Source: DATFDN01 sp963830565 (GTDB lineage Bacteria > Pseudomonadota > Alphaproteobacteria > Acetobacterales > Acetobacteraceae). From it: DNA of 64,000 nt. The stretch lies in the NCBI GenBank assembly GCA_963830565.1, contig CAWHMO010000005.1, forward strand, positions 372,001-436,000, in the 5' to 3' direction. The notes under the pieces are model-generated. The model saw only the letters and a list, made by a program, of their open reading frames with translations, was not told where the DNA came from and did not search any database. The first letter of the stretch is position 1. The number at the start of each line of letters is the position of its first letter. A program made the translations under genes and the position numbers. This document shows positions 1 to 9,358 of the stretch, piece by piece.

Positions 1-1351
1 GCCAGCACTTCTTCCTCGCGCGTCGCATCCGGCGTGGCGGCGACTGCCACATCGGCGACGAGTTCGTGGCGGCGCAGCACGCTTTCCACCTCGGCCGCGG
101 CGATGTTCTCGCCACTCCGGCGGATCACGTTCTTCTTGCGATCGACGAAATAGAGATATCCGTCGGCGTCGGCGCGCACGACATCGCCGGTGTGGAACCA
201 CCCGCCCGCCCAGGCCTCCGCGGTCGCCGCCTCGTCCTTCAAGTATTCGGTGAAGAAGCCGGCGCGCGGATCGGGGCCGGCGGCGCGAACCAGGAACTCG
301 CCGGCGACATCCGGCGGGCAGGGCGTGCCGAAATCATCCACGATGCGCGCTTCCATCCACGGCTCGGGCCAGCCAATGCAGCTCTCTCCCACATGGCGCG
401 GCGGCCGGCTCACGATGGTCGCCGCGCCGCCGCCGGTCTCGGTCATCGCCCATGCCTCGACCAGCGGGAAGCCGAACCGCGACTCGGAGCGCGCGTGCAG
501 GCGCCGATCGACGCCGGCGCCGAAGCCGAAGCGCACGTGGTGGTCCCGCTCGCGCGGATCGGGCGCGGCGCTCAGCAGCATCGACGGCATCACGCCGAGA
601 TAGTGGATGATGGTCGCCCCGCTCGCGCGCACGCTGTCCCACCAGGTACGGGGATGGAAACGGTCGAGTGGAATCAGGCAGCCGCCGGCAAGCACCATCG
701 CCATGGCCGAGAAGGCCATGGCATTCGCATGCGTCAGCGGCAGCGGGGTCAGCAGCCGATCATCCGGGCGCAACGCGCAGAGATCGCCGATCCCGTTGTA
801 CCACTCGCCGGTTCGCAGGAAGTAGCGGTTCGACAGGACGCAGCCCTTGGGCCGCCCGGTGGTGCCCGACGTGTAGAGCAGCCCGCACTCGCTCTGATCA
901 TCGGGCGGCAGCCGCGGTCCCGACCGCGTCGGGGCGGGCGGGGGTGGCGCGTCCTCGAACATGATCGCGCAGGCCAGACGTCGGGCGATAGCCCCCGTGC
1001 CACGACGGCGAGCACGATCTCGCTGTGCTGCACCAGATAGTCGAGTTCGGCCGGGCGCAGCTCGGCATTGAGCGGCACGACGCCGACCCCGAGCCCGTTC
1101 AGCGCGAACCAGTGCAGGAAGAAAGCCGGCCGATTCTCCAGCATCAGCCCGACGCGATGGCCGCGCCCGTAGCCGGCCTCGGCATAGGCGTCGCGCAGGC
1201 GGGCGATCTCCCTGGCCGCCACTCCGTAGGTGATGTCGCCCGCCGCCGAACCGTAGACGGCGGCGGTCTCGGGCAGGACGTGCAGGAACACCCGCTCCGG
1301 GCCGCGCTCCGCGCTGGCGGCGAAGGCGGCGGCAACGCTCGGGAAGCGCAT
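1..1351 (-). pseudogene. AMP-dependent acyl-CoA synthetase/ligase, frameshifted and cut by the window edge
   Basis: This is an ANL-superfamily acyl-CoA synthetase, which would activate a carboxylic acid through an acyl-adenylate. The N-terminal frame starts at 1351 with MRFPSVAAAF and reads to LAVVARG. Near 992-996, a run of five C on the plus strand, the frame is lost; restoring one base continues into RRLACAIMFEDAP and the adenylation P-loop YTSGTTGRPKG. The same frame then stays open to position 1, with a later GWFHTGDVVRADADGYLYF signature. It lies 32 nt downstream of the glycosyltransferase on the same strand, so it is probably the last gene of the carotenoid operon and may supply acyl-CoA to the acyltransferase (inference). 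The break sits in a homopolymer, so sequencing error is as likely as true inactivation. Confidence 0.85.
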
Positions 1352-1383
1352 GTAATGACCTTTGGCAGCCTCGCACGACGAGC

Positions 1384-2505
1384 CTACGCCGGGTTGTCGC
1401 GCCTCTCAACGACCTCGCCGCCGCGCGCATAGGCCCGTCCCCGCCAGACCGCCGGCCGGCCCAGCGCGGCGCGGGCCAGCGCCCACCACTGCACGCCGAG
1501 CAGCGTCGCCACGCCCAACGGATGCAGCAAGGCGCTCCATATCGGCTGGCCGAAGCGCACCGCGAGGAGCAGCCTCGATCCGATCGCGAGCGCCAGGGCG
1601 GCGATGCTCACCGGACCCGGCGCCAGCGCGACCAGCACTACCGGCAGGATCTGGCCGCTTCCCAGCAGCACCGTCCAGACCGGCAGCGCCACCGGACGCG
1701 CCATGCCCTCGGTGGCGTTCTTCGCCAAGCCGGCGAACAGGTCGGGCGTGCTGCCGTACATCCGGCAGCGTGCGATCCGGCTGGCATCGAACACCCCGGT
1801 CATGAAGCCGGCACGGCGAAAGGCACGCGGCAGCATGATCCCGTCATGAAGTGTCATGGACACGGCCCCATGGCCGCCCGCACGCTCATAGGCACCCCGC
1901 CAGACCACCATGATTTGCCCGCATCCGGCGCCCAGCGCCACAGCCTTGCTCCGGCGAGCCGCCCATAGCGGCAGGAAACCGAGCAGGAGGAAGTGGATCA
2001 ACGGCAGCAACAGGCTTTCGGCCCACGACACCGTGAGCTCGGCTGGAAAGCCGCTGGCCAAGCCAACAGTCTCGCGCTCCATGAATCCGGCGATGCGAAC
2101 CAGCGCGTCGGGAGCGAGACGAACATCGGCGTCGATGAACACCAGCAGCTCGTTGCGCGCCAGTCGGGCGAGGCAGGCGCACGCGTGTTGCTTGCCCACC
2201 CAACCCGGCGGAAGCGGCGGCGCGGGCTCGAGACGCACGCGACGATCGGATATGGCGCGCACGAGCCGGGCGGTTGCGTCCTCCGAGTGATCGTCCAGCA
2301 CCACCAGCTCCAGATCCACGTCGCGGCTGGCGAGCACGGCACCGCACGCGGCCTCGATGTTCGATGCCTCGTTGCGGGCCGGGATCAACACCGACATGGG
2401 CGGCGGTCGGGTAGCGGACGCCGGCGTGCGGAACAGGGGCAAGTTGGCGAGCATCGTCAACACCGGGATCAGCGCACCGGCCAGCGCGATGTCCGCCAGG
2501 ATCAC
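1384..2505 (-). CDS. Membrane-associated glycosyltransferase, family 2 (carotenoid cluster)
   Basis: A GT-A fold family 2 glycosyltransferase of 373 residues. A hydrophobic N-terminal anchor is followed by VLIPARNEASNIE, the nucleotide-sugar motif DDHSEDAT and the DxD-like FIDADVRL. Several hydrophobic segments follow (around residues 165-185 and 275-345). This architecture resembles CrtQ-type glycosyltransferases that glycosylate diaponeurosporenoic acid. The start ATG overlaps the stop of the upstream acyltransferase gene as ATGA (2502-2505), so the two are translationally coupled. With the neighbouring desaturases and aldehyde dehydrogenase, a role in glycosylating a C30 carotenoic acid is likely, but the sugar donor and exact substrate cannot be read from sequence. 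Confidence 0.85.
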   Translation of the reverse strand: MILADIALAGALIPVLTMLANLPLFRTPASATRPPPMSVLIPARNEASNIEAACGAVLASRDVDLELVVLDDHSEDATARLVRAISDRRVRLEPAPPLPPGWVGKQHACACLARLARNELLVFIDADVRLAPDALVRIAGFMERETVGLASGFPAELTVSWAESLLLPLIHFLLLGFLPLWAARRSKAVALGAGCGQIMVVWRGAYERAGGHGAVSMTLHDGIMLPRAFRRAGFMTGVFDASRIARCRMYGSTPDLFAGLAKNATEGMARPVALPVWTVLLGSGQILPVVLVALAPGPVSIAALALAIGSRLLLAVRFGQPIWSALLHPLGVATLLGVQWWALARAALGRPAVWRGRAYARGGEVVERRDNPA

Positions 2506-3278
2506 GCCTCGCCTCCGTGGCTTGGATCGAATCGCCGTCCGGCTCCCCAGGCAGCGGCCCGGCGCCAGAGGTCGTAAATGCCGCCCACGCCGACCTCACC
2601 CCTGACGAGGGTCACGAAGCAGGCGGGATCGCGGCTCATGACGGCAGCCGCGAGCCCGTCCATGCACACCGTGAGCGCCCGCTCCAACGCCGCGGTCCAG
2701 TCCGCGACGGTGCGGCCGGGGACAGCGTCCACCACCGCACCGAACCGTAGCAGCGCTTCTGGTCGGCGTTCATTCCAGAACGGCAGCTCGATCGCCAGCG
2801 GCAGGATCACCGCCTCCGCGCGGCGCGCGAGATGGGCGATGCCGGGGCGCAGGCGCACCGGGCGCCGCCTGGGATCGGTGAACGCGCCCTCGGCGGTGAT
2901 CCATAGCAGCGTCCCCGGCTCGGCCAGCAGATCGAGGCTGGTGCGCAGGAAGCGCGCCGCGCCGCGCGGCCCCGGCTGGATCCCGAACACGCCGATGCGG
3001 CGCAGCACCCCGTACTTGCCGAGCGCGTCCGCGTCCATCGGCCCATAGCCGGCGCGACCGGGAAACAGCAGGCGGGTCAGCAGCGCGAACAGCGCCGGAT
3101 CCCACCAGGAGGGGTGGTTGGCGCACACGATTATCGGCCGTCCGGGCGCCATCGCGGGCAGCCCGTCGCGTTCGACGCGGACCGCGTGGAAGTTGCGGCT
3201 GAAATACCAGCGCAGGTACGGTTCGGCCAACGCGCAGGCCAGCGCCGAACGGGCGCGGGCCGGATCGTCAGCCGGCAC
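2502..3278 (-). CDS. PlsC-family acyltransferase (carotenoid cluster)
   Basis: A 258-residue lysophospholipid acyltransferase-family protein. The catalytic block NHPSWWD (H55, D60) and the downstream EGAF block are visible, as expected for 1-acylglycerol-3-phosphate acyltransferase relatives. It lies between a desaturase (11-nt overlap at 3268-3278) and a glycosyltransferase (4-nt overlap). It is therefore probably not the housekeeping PlsC but an enzyme acylating the sugar of a carotenoid glycoside, analogous in role to staphyloxanthin CrtO though from a different neighbourhood. Function is inferred from context; a general phospholipid role cannot be excluded. Confidence 0.8.
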   Translation of the reverse strand: MPADDPARARSALACALAEPYLRWYFSRNFHAVRVERDGLPAMAPGRPIIVCANHPSWWDPALFALLTRLLFPGRAGYGPMDADALGKYGVLRRIGVFGIQPGPRGAARFLRTSLDLLAEPGTLLWITAEGAFTDPRRRPVRLRPGIAHLARRAEAVILPLAIELPFWNERRPEALLRFGAVVDAVPGRTVADWTAALERALTVCMDGLAAAVMSRDPACFVTLVRGEVGVGGIYDLWRRAAAWGAGRRFDPSHGGEA

Positions 3279-4803
3279 GAAGCGCCTCGACCTTGCCGCG
3301 CAGATCCTGGTCCAGCGCGTCCGCCGCGATCCAGCCCGACATCAGCACCATCGGCATCCCCGGCCCCGGATGCGCCGCGCCGCCGGCAAGATAGAGGCCG
3401 GGAAGGTCGCGCGAGCGGTTGCCCGGCTTGAACGCACCCAGAAAGCGTCCGTGGCTCGCCAGCCCGTAGATCGCACCATCGAGCACGCGGTACCGCGCGT
3501 GGATGTCGGCCGGGGTCAGCGCGTGCTCGACGACGATGCGGCTCTCGAGGTCGGCCATCCCGGCGCAGCGGGCGAGCTTGTCGAGGATGACGCGCCGATA
3601 GGCCGGCAGCATCGCCGTCCAGTCGTGGTGCGGGCGCAGATAGGGCGTGTGGACCAGGATGTACAGCGCCTCGCCGCCGGACGGCGCCACCCCCGGTTCG
3701 GTGCGTCCGGGCGCGGCGATGTAGCAGGTCGGGTCGGGCGCGGGCTCGCCCCGGCGGTAGATGAAATCGAATTCTTCCTCCGGGTTGCGGGAGAAGACGA
3801 AATCATGGTGCAGCAGGTGCTCGTAGGCGCGGTCGAGGCCGAGATAGAGCACCACGCCCGAGCACGCCGGCTCGCGCTTCCAGCGCCGCGCGAAGCGGGC
3901 CGCCGGAGCGCCGCCGACCAGCTCGCGATAGGTGCGCACGCTGTCCATATTGGAAACCACAGCCGAGGCCGGCACGGTGTCTCCGTCGTCAGTCTCCACC
4001 GCCGCAGCCCGGCCCTCGCGGGCCACGATGCGGCGCACGCCGACGCCGGTGCGGATGCGCACGCCAAGATCACGCGCCAGCGCCTCCAGCGACGCAGGCA
4101 CGGCGCGCGTGCCGCCCATCGGGTACCAGACGCCGAACTCGGTCTGCATGTGCGCGATGCTGCACAGCACGGCGGGCGAACCGTACGGAGACGATCCGAC
4201 ATATTGCACGAAATGGTCCAGCATCTGCGCAACCCGGGGATCGCGGATGCGCCGGCGAATCGTGCCTGCGACGGTCGCGCCCATGCGCAGGCTCGCCACA
4301 TCCGACAAGGTGCCGAGATCGAGGTTGCTGCGGAGGTTCATCGTATCGCGCAGATCCTCGACCGAGCGCCAGAAGAAGAACCGCTCGGAGATGCCGTGCA
4401 GCCTGCGTGACAGCGCCATGAAGTCGCGATACCCGCCGGCGTCGCGCGGGTCGTGGGCGCCGATCTCGGCCGCCATGCCCGCCACGTCCTCGCGCAAATC
4501 AAGCACCGACCCGTCGTCGAAAAAGCAGCGCCATTGCGGATCGAGCCGGCGCAATTCGAGCTGATCCTCCATGCGCCGCCCGGCTTCCGCGAACACGCGG
4601 CTCAGCACATGCGGCACCGTCAGGATCGTCGGCCCCATGTCGAAGCGGAAGCCGCGATCTTCCAGCACCGCGGCCTTGCCGCCGAGCCAGGGATTTTTCT
4701 CGAACAGCTCGACCGCATGACCCCGCGCAGCGAGCGTGCAGGCAGCGGCCAGTCCGCCCAACCCGCCGCCGATGACGACTATCGGCGATGCGCCTTCCGT
4801 CAA
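3268..4803 (-). CDS. CrtN/CrtI-family carotenoid desaturase or oxidase (second of two)
   Basis: A 511-residue FAD-dependent phytoene/diapophytoene desaturase-family protein. It has an N-terminal dinucleotide-binding motif GGGLGGLAAA (about residues 12-21), an FRFDMGPTILT block and the C-terminal family signature GLYLAGGAAHPGPGMPM. I place the start at the TTG at 4803, which overlaps the TGA stop of the upstream desaturase (TTGA); it gives a normal N-terminus just before the FAD motif. The much longer open frame extending upstream to 6237 is a shadow of the neighbour. In C30 pathways two such paralogues divide the work: one desaturates diapophytoene or squalene (CrtN) and one oxidises the terminal methyl (CrtP/CrtNb). 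Which role this one has cannot be decided from motifs alone. Confidence 0.88.
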   Translation of the reverse strand: MTEGASPIVVIGGGLGGLAAACTLAARGHAVELFEKNPWLGGKAAVLEDRGFRFDMGPTILTVPHVLSRVFAEAGRRMEDQLELRRLDPQWRCFFDDGSVLDLREDVAGMAAEIGAHDPRDAGGYRDFMALSRRLHGISERFFFWRSVEDLRDTMNLRSNLDLGTLSDVASLRMGATVAGTIRRRIRDPRVAQMLDHFVQYVGSSPYGSPAVLCSIAHMQTEFGVWYPMGGTRAVPASLEALARDLGVRIRTGVGVRRIVAREGRAAAVETDDGDTVPASAVVSNMDSVRTYRELVGGAPAARFARRWKREPACSGVVLYLGLDRAYEHLLHHDFVFSRNPEEEFDFIYRRGEPAPDPTCYIAAPGRTEPGVAPSGGEALYILVHTPYLRPHHDWTAMLPAYRRVILDKLARCAGMADLESRIVVEHALTPADIHARYRVLDGAIYGLASHGRFLGAFKPGNRSRDLPGLYLAGGAAHPGPGMPMVLMSGWIAADALDQDLRGKVEALRAG

Positions 4804-6356
4804 GTCGCTGCCTCCAGCACGGCGTCGGACCCGGCAGGGCGACGCGGCCCGCCGATCGGGCGCAGGCCGAGATCCTCGGCAAGGAGCTGCGCGGTAATCC
4901 GCGCGCCCTCGAAGATGACCGGAAGGCCGCTGCCTGGATGCGTGCCGCCGCCCACGAGATACATGCCGTCCAGATCCTCGAACCGGTTGCGGGGACGCCG
5001 GTGCAGCATCTGCCCCAGCGTGTGCGACAGATTGAACGTCGCCCCGCGATGGACGGCCAGATCCGCCTCCCATTCGCGCGGTGTCAGCATGGTCTCGAAG
5101 CGGATGCGCCGCTCGATGTCGGGGAGCCCGAGGCGCGCCAGCCGGTCCAGCACCAGCCGGCGATAGCGCGGCGCCTCCTTCGGCCAATCGATGCCGCCCT
5201 CGCGGCGGTGCCCGACAGGGACGAGCACATACAATGTGGAGTGGCCCTTCGGCGCTAGCTCGGGGTCGGTCACGCAGGCGTTCTGTACGTAGAACGACGG
5301 CTCCGCCGGCGGCGTCAGTCCGGCCTCGATCTCCGCGAGGTTTCGCCGGTAGTCGCGCGCGAGATGGATGGTGTGGTGCGCCACCGTCTCCAGCCCGCCT
5401 TCGATCCCGAGATAGAGCATGAACGTGGAACAGGAGAACTTCTTGCGCGCGATGCGACGGTCGGACCAGCGGCGGCGCAGTCCATCCGGCACCAGGTGAC
5501 GCATGGCATGCGCAAAGTCGGCATTGACCACCACCGCATCGGTCCGGCGGATTCCCGCCCTGGTCCGCACGCCGATCGCACGGCGCCCCTCGAACACCAC
5601 CTCCTGCACCGGGTCGGACAGGAAGAAGCGAGCGCCCAGTTGCCGCGCCGCGCGCGCCATCGCCGTCATCACGGCCCCGCACCCCCCGCGCGGGTGCCAG
5701 ACGCCATATTCGTGCTCCATGAAGGCGAGGATGGTGAACAGGCTGGGGCAGCGGAACGGCGACATGCCGAGGTATTTGCTCTGGAACGAGAAGGCGAGCC
5801 GAATGCGTGGGTCCTGAAAATGGCGCGCCAAGTCGCGCTCCACCGACCGGCTCGGACGCAGGAGCGGCAGCGCGCGCCGCAATTCCGGGCGCATATAGTC
5901 GCGCACGCTGCTGAACGGGGACTCCAGCACCGGGCGAAATGCGTGCAGCTTGGCGCGGTTCTCGGCCATGTAGCGCGGCAGGGCTTGTGCGTCGGCCGGC
6001 GACAGGCGCCTGATCGCCGCTGCCAGCCCCTCCTCTCCCGAAGCCGCGTCCAGCGTGCCGCCGCCCTCGAACACCACGCGATAGAGTGGGTCGAGGCGGA
6101 TCAGCTCGATGGACTTGCGCAGGTCGCGCCCGCAGGCGGCGAAGATCTCCTCGAGTACGCGCGGGTAGAGGAAGAAGGTCGGGCCGCGGTCGAAGCGAAA
6201 CGTGCCCGCCTCGCTGGGCGCTTCGATTGTCCCGCACCGGCCGCCGACATGGTCCAGCCGCTCATGCACCGTCACGTCCGCGCCGGCGGCCGCCAGCAGC
6301 ATCGCGGCGGCAAGTCCCCCCGGGCCGGCCCCGATTATGGCCACATTGTGTCGCAT
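4800..6356 (-). CDS. CrtN/CrtI-family carotenoid desaturase or oxidase (first of two)
   Basis: A 518-residue FAD-dependent desaturase-family protein and the first gene of the carotenoid operon. The start ATG at 6356 gives MRHNVAIIGAGPGGLAAAML with a clean Rossmann motif at residues 9-18. The C-terminus carries the family signature YLVGGGTHPGSGLPV. It is a distant paralogue of the following gene. It starts only 43 bp from the divergent aldehyde dehydrogenase start. Together with that enzyme it fits a C30 carotenoic-acid pathway (desaturase, terminal-methyl oxidase, aldehyde oxidation), as described for Methylomonas and Planococcus clusters. The backbone synthase (CrtM, or the HpnCDE squalene route) is not in the window. 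Confidence 0.88.
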   Translation of the reverse strand: MRHNVAIIGAGPGGLAAAMLLAAAGADVTVHERLDHVGGRCGTIEAPSEAGTFRFDRGPTFFLYPRVLEEIFAACGRDLRKSIELIRLDPLYRVVFEGGGTLDAASGEEGLAAAIRRLSPADAQALPRYMAENRAKLHAFRPVLESPFSSVRDYMRPELRRALPLLRPSRSVERDLARHFQDPRIRLAFSFQSKYLGMSPFRCPSLFTILAFMEHEYGVWHPRGGCGAVMTAMARAARQLGARFFLSDPVQEVVFEGRRAIGVRTRAGIRRTDAVVVNADFAHAMRHLVPDGLRRRWSDRRIARKKFSCSTFMLYLGIEGGLETVAHHTIHLARDYRRNLAEIEAGLTPPAEPSFYVQNACVTDPELAPKGHSTLYVLVPVGHRREGGIDWPKEAPRYRRLVLDRLARLGLPDIERRIRFETMLTPREWEADLAVHRGATFNLSHTLGQMLHRRPRNRFEDLDGMYLVGGGTHPGSGLPVIFEGARITAQLLAEDLGLRPIGGPRRPAGSDAVLEAAT

Positions 6357-6399
6357 TCTGCTCTCGCGCTGAGAAGGGCGCGCGGCCACACTTGGCCCC

Positions 6400-7797
6400 A
6401 TGTCTGAACTTGTCAGGGGTGTGACGCCGAAAGAATCCTGGGCGGCGGTGGCCGTGGTGGACCGGCTGCGGATCATCCGCCGCCTGCGCCGCGCCGTCGC
6501 CGCCGACCCGCGCCCGCTCGCCCGCACACTGGCGGATCGTCGCCCGCTCGCCGAGACACTGAGCGCGGAGGTGCTGCCGTTGCTGGACGCAGCGCGCTTC
6601 CTCGAACGGCGGGCCGTGTCGCTGCTGTGCCCGCGCCGGCTGGGGCGGCGCTCGCGGCCGGCCTGGCTGTGGGGGGTCTCGGCGGAGCTGCGGCGGGAGC
6701 CGTGCGGGACGGTGCTGATTTTGGCTCCGGGCAATTACCCCCTGTTCCTCCCCGGCGTGCAGGTCCTGCAGGCGCTCGCGGCGGGGAACGCGGTCGTGGT
6801 GAAGCCGGCGCCCGGATGCGCCGCGCCGATGCGCTTTCTCGGGACGACGCTTGAGGAGGCGGGGCTTCCCGCCGGGCTCCTGACCGTGCTGGCCGACACC
6901 GCGGAGGCGGGGATACAGGCTGTCGAGGCGGGGGCCGACCGGATCGTGCTGACCGGTTCGGCCGCCACGGGGCGACGCGTGCTCGCGGCGGCTGCCGAGC
7001 GGCTGACTCCCTGCACGATGGAGCTGTCGGGCAGCGACCCCGTGTTCGTGCTGCGGGGTGCCGATCTCGATTTGACGGCGCGGGCGCTGGCCTATGGGCT
7101 GCGGCTGAACGGCGGTGCGACCTGCATCGCGCCGCGCAAGGTATTCATTCACTCCGAAGCGGCCGCCGGGCTGGAACGACGCCTGGCTGCGCATCTCGCC
7201 GATGCACCCGCGATCCCGGTGCCGCCGCCGGTACTGGCGCGCTTGCGCCCGCTGCTCGACGAGGCGCGCGCGGCCGGCGCGCGGGTGTCCTGCTGGCCGG
7301 AAGCCTCGGCGGCCCGCCCGATCGTCGTCGCCGACGCCCGCCCCGGCCTTGGCCTCCTCCTGGAGGAATTGCTTGCCCCCGTGCTGTCGATCGTGCCCGT
7401 GCCCGACGACGAAGCGGAACTCGCCGCGGCCGCCGCGTGCCCCTATGCCCTCGGCGCCGCCGTGTTCGGGCCACCCGATGCGGCCAGCCGGTTCGCCGCC
7501 CGCATCCGCGCGGGCAGCGTCGTCATCAACGACCTGATCGTCCCCACCGCCGATCCGCGTCTGCCCTTCGGCGGTCGCGGCGAGAGCGGATTCGGGCTCA
7601 CGCGCGGCGCCGAGGGCCTGTTGGAGATGACGGTCTGCAAGACGGTCCTGCTGCGCCGAGGCAGCTTTCGCCCGCATCTTGACGCGCGTGCGGACGATGA
7701 CGGCGCGCTGACGGCACTCATCGGTGCCCTGCACGGAGCACCTTCCCGCCGGCTCTCGGCTTTTCGCGGCCTGATCGGCCGCCGCTCCTTGCGCTGA
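6400..7797 (+). CDS. Aldehyde dehydrogenase, CrtNc-like (carotenoid aldehyde oxidation)
   Basis: A 465-residue NAD(P)-dependent aldehyde dehydrogenase. The general-base glutamate lies in MELSGSDP (E208) and the catalytic cysteine in GGATCIAPRK (C242). APGNYPLFLPG and GGRGESGFG are also typical blocks. The protein is close to CrtNc/Ald enzymes that oxidise diapolycopene-dial to the carotenoic acid. It is divergently transcribed from the desaturase operon with only 43 bp (6357-6399) between the two start codons. Either the promoters overlap closely or the true start lies somewhat downstream. The substrate is assigned from context. Confidence 0.85.
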   Translation: MSELVRGVTPKESWAAVAVVDRLRIIRRLRRAVAADPRPLARTLADRRPLAETLSAEVLPLLDAARFLERRAVSLLCPRRLGRRSRPAWLWGVSAELRREPCGTVLILAPGNYPLFLPGVQVLQALAAGNAVVVKPAPGCAAPMRFLGTTLEEAGLPAGLLTVLADTAEAGIQAVEAGADRIVLTGSAATGRRVLAAAAERLTPCTMELSGSDPVFVLRGADLDLTARALAYGLRLNGGATCIAPRKVFIHSEAAAGLERRLAAHLADAPAIPVPPPVLARLRPLLDEARAAGARVSCWPEASAARPIVVADARPGLGLLLEELLAPVLSIVPVPDDEAELAAAAACPYALGAAVFGPPDAASRFAARIRAGSVVINDLIVPTADPRLPFGGRGESGFGLTRGAEGLLEMTVCKTVLLRRGSFRPHLDARADDDGALTALIGALHGAPSRRLSAFRGLIGRRSLR

Positions 7798-7847
7798 CCC
7801 GGAGCCGGTCTAGGCTGGGGCAACGACCCACGCTGGAGGAAAACGCC

Positions 7848-8760
7848 ATGCCCATCCGCTTCGATGACCGTGTCGCCATCGTCACCGGCGCTGGTGCCGG
7901 CATCGGGCGCGAGCATGCGCTGCTGCTCGCCAGCCGAGGCGCCAAGGTGGTGGTGAACGATCCCGGCGGGGCGGTGGACGGGCGCGGCAGCGCCGACGCG
8001 GTCGCCGACAAGGTGGTGGAGGAAATCCGCCGAGCCGGCGGCGAGGCGGTGGCGAACCATGCCTCGGTGGACAGCGAGGAGGGCGCCGCCTCGATCATCG
8101 AGACGGCCATGCGGCAGTGGGGCCGGGTGGACGCGCTGGTGAACAATGCCGGCATCCTGCGCGACAAGGCGTTCGCCAACATGAGCCTGGAGGATTTCCG
8201 CAAGTGCTCGGACGTTCATTACATGGGCACGGTCTATTGCACCAAGGCCGCCTGGCCGATCATGCGGGAGCGGAAATACGGGCGGATCGTGGTCACCACG
8301 TCGGGTTCCGGCACCTCGGGCAATTTCGGCCAGGCCAATTATGGGGCGGCGAAGATGGCGGTGGTCGGCCTGATCAACGTGCTGCGGCTTGAGGGCGCGA
8401 AGTACAACGTTCTCATCAACGCCATTTCCCCGTCGGCACGCACCCGCATGACCGAGGATCTGATCCCGCCGCACCTGCGGGAGTTCATGAAGCCCGAATT
8501 CATCGCCCCGGCTGTCGCGTGGCTCGCCAGCGAGAAGTGCAACATCACCGGGGAGATCATCACGGCCGGCGGCGCCGGCTATGCCCGGCTGCAGTACCTA
8601 TCGGTCGGAAGGCGTGCAGTTCGATCCGCTGGAGCCGGTGTCGCCGGAGATGATCGACGGCGCGATGCCCAGGATCCTCGACATGGGCAATGCCGCGCCG
8701 CAGACGCGCAACCGCGAGCGGCTGGAAGCGGCGCTGCGGGAGATGGGCCGCATCGGGTAG
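7848..8760 (+). CDS. Short-chain dehydrogenase/reductase, 3-hydroxyacyl-CoA dehydrogenase type, frameshift near C-terminus
   Basis: A classical SDR. Visible are the cofactor motif TGAGAGIG near residue 14, NNAG, and the catalytic Ser/Tyr/Lys in TSGSGTSGNFGQANYGAAK. It resembles the dehydrogenase half of peroxisomal-type multifunctional enzyme 2. The first frame loses homology after YARLQ near 8595 and would run on to 8837. The other frame instead gives SEGVQFDPLEPVSPEMI and ends at the TAG at 8758-8760, a natural family C-terminus. I therefore take the gene as ending at 8760 with an indel near 8590-8605. A good AGGA ribosome-binding site precedes the ATG. Substrate unknown. Confidence 0.82.
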
Positions 8761-8836
8761 TCTCGCGCGGGGTTGTGATCGCGGAGCGGCCCGACGAGAC
8801 TGGCCCGACGCGGCGCACGCCGGCCAGGATGGTGTG

Positions 8837-9358
8837 ATGCGGGACAGACTTCCATGGGCGGCGTTGGTGCTGTTGCCTTCGCTGCTTGCCCTCTCGGGCT
8901 GCGGCTCCTTCCTCAGCGCCACGACGGGCGACGTCGCCGGCATCGCCGGCGCGGGCATCGCCAATGCGGTGACGAAGAGCCCCGCCGTCGCCACCGGCAT
9001 CGGTCTCGGCGTGGGCAGCGCCGCCAATGCGGGACTCGCCTACGCCGAACGCCGGGTGCATCGCACCGAGCAGGACCAGATCGCCAATGCCGCCGGGCCG
9101 CTCGCTCCCGGCCAGGTCGCCACTTGGCGCGTCGTCCACAGGATTCCGATCGAACCCGACGAACACGGCGAGGTCACGGTCACGGGCCAGACGGGCGGGA
9201 CCGGCGTGCGCTGCAAGGCGATCGTCTTCTCGGTTGCCCAACAGGAGGACGGCAAGCCCGACCCGGCCTTCTACACCGCCTCGGTCTGCGGGGCGGGCGG
9301 GACATGGCGCTGGGCCAGCGCCGAGCCGGCGACGGAACGGTGGGGTTCGTTGCAGTGA
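8837..9358 (+). CDS. Predicted lipoprotein (first of a tandem pair)
   Basis: A 173-residue protein with a lipoprotein signal peptide: a hydrophobic core ending in LALSGC, so Cys near residue 21 would be lipidated. A glycine/alanine-rich, possibly membrane-inserting stretch follows (GIAGAGIANAVTKSP). The C-terminus ends RWASAEPATERWGSLQ. The next gene encodes a paralogue with the same ending pattern. I chose the ATG at 8837 because it gives a standard signal peptide; the longer open frame upstream overlaps the end of the SDR. No function recognised. Confidence 0.75.
   Translation: MRDRLPWAALVLLPSLLALSGCGSFLSATTGDVAGIAGAGIANAVTKSPAVATGIGLGVGSAANAGLAYAERRVHRTEQDQIANAAGPLAPGQVATWRVVHRIPIEPDEHGEVTVTGQTGGTGVRCKAIVFSVAQQEDGKPDPAFYTASVCGAGGTWRWASAEPATERWGSLQ

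Noticed and set aside
3268..6237. A 989-codon open frame that looks like a giant fusion protein
   Set aside because: Its first half is the antisense-free shadow of the upstream desaturase in another frame; the real gene starts at TTG 4803 just before the FAD motif.
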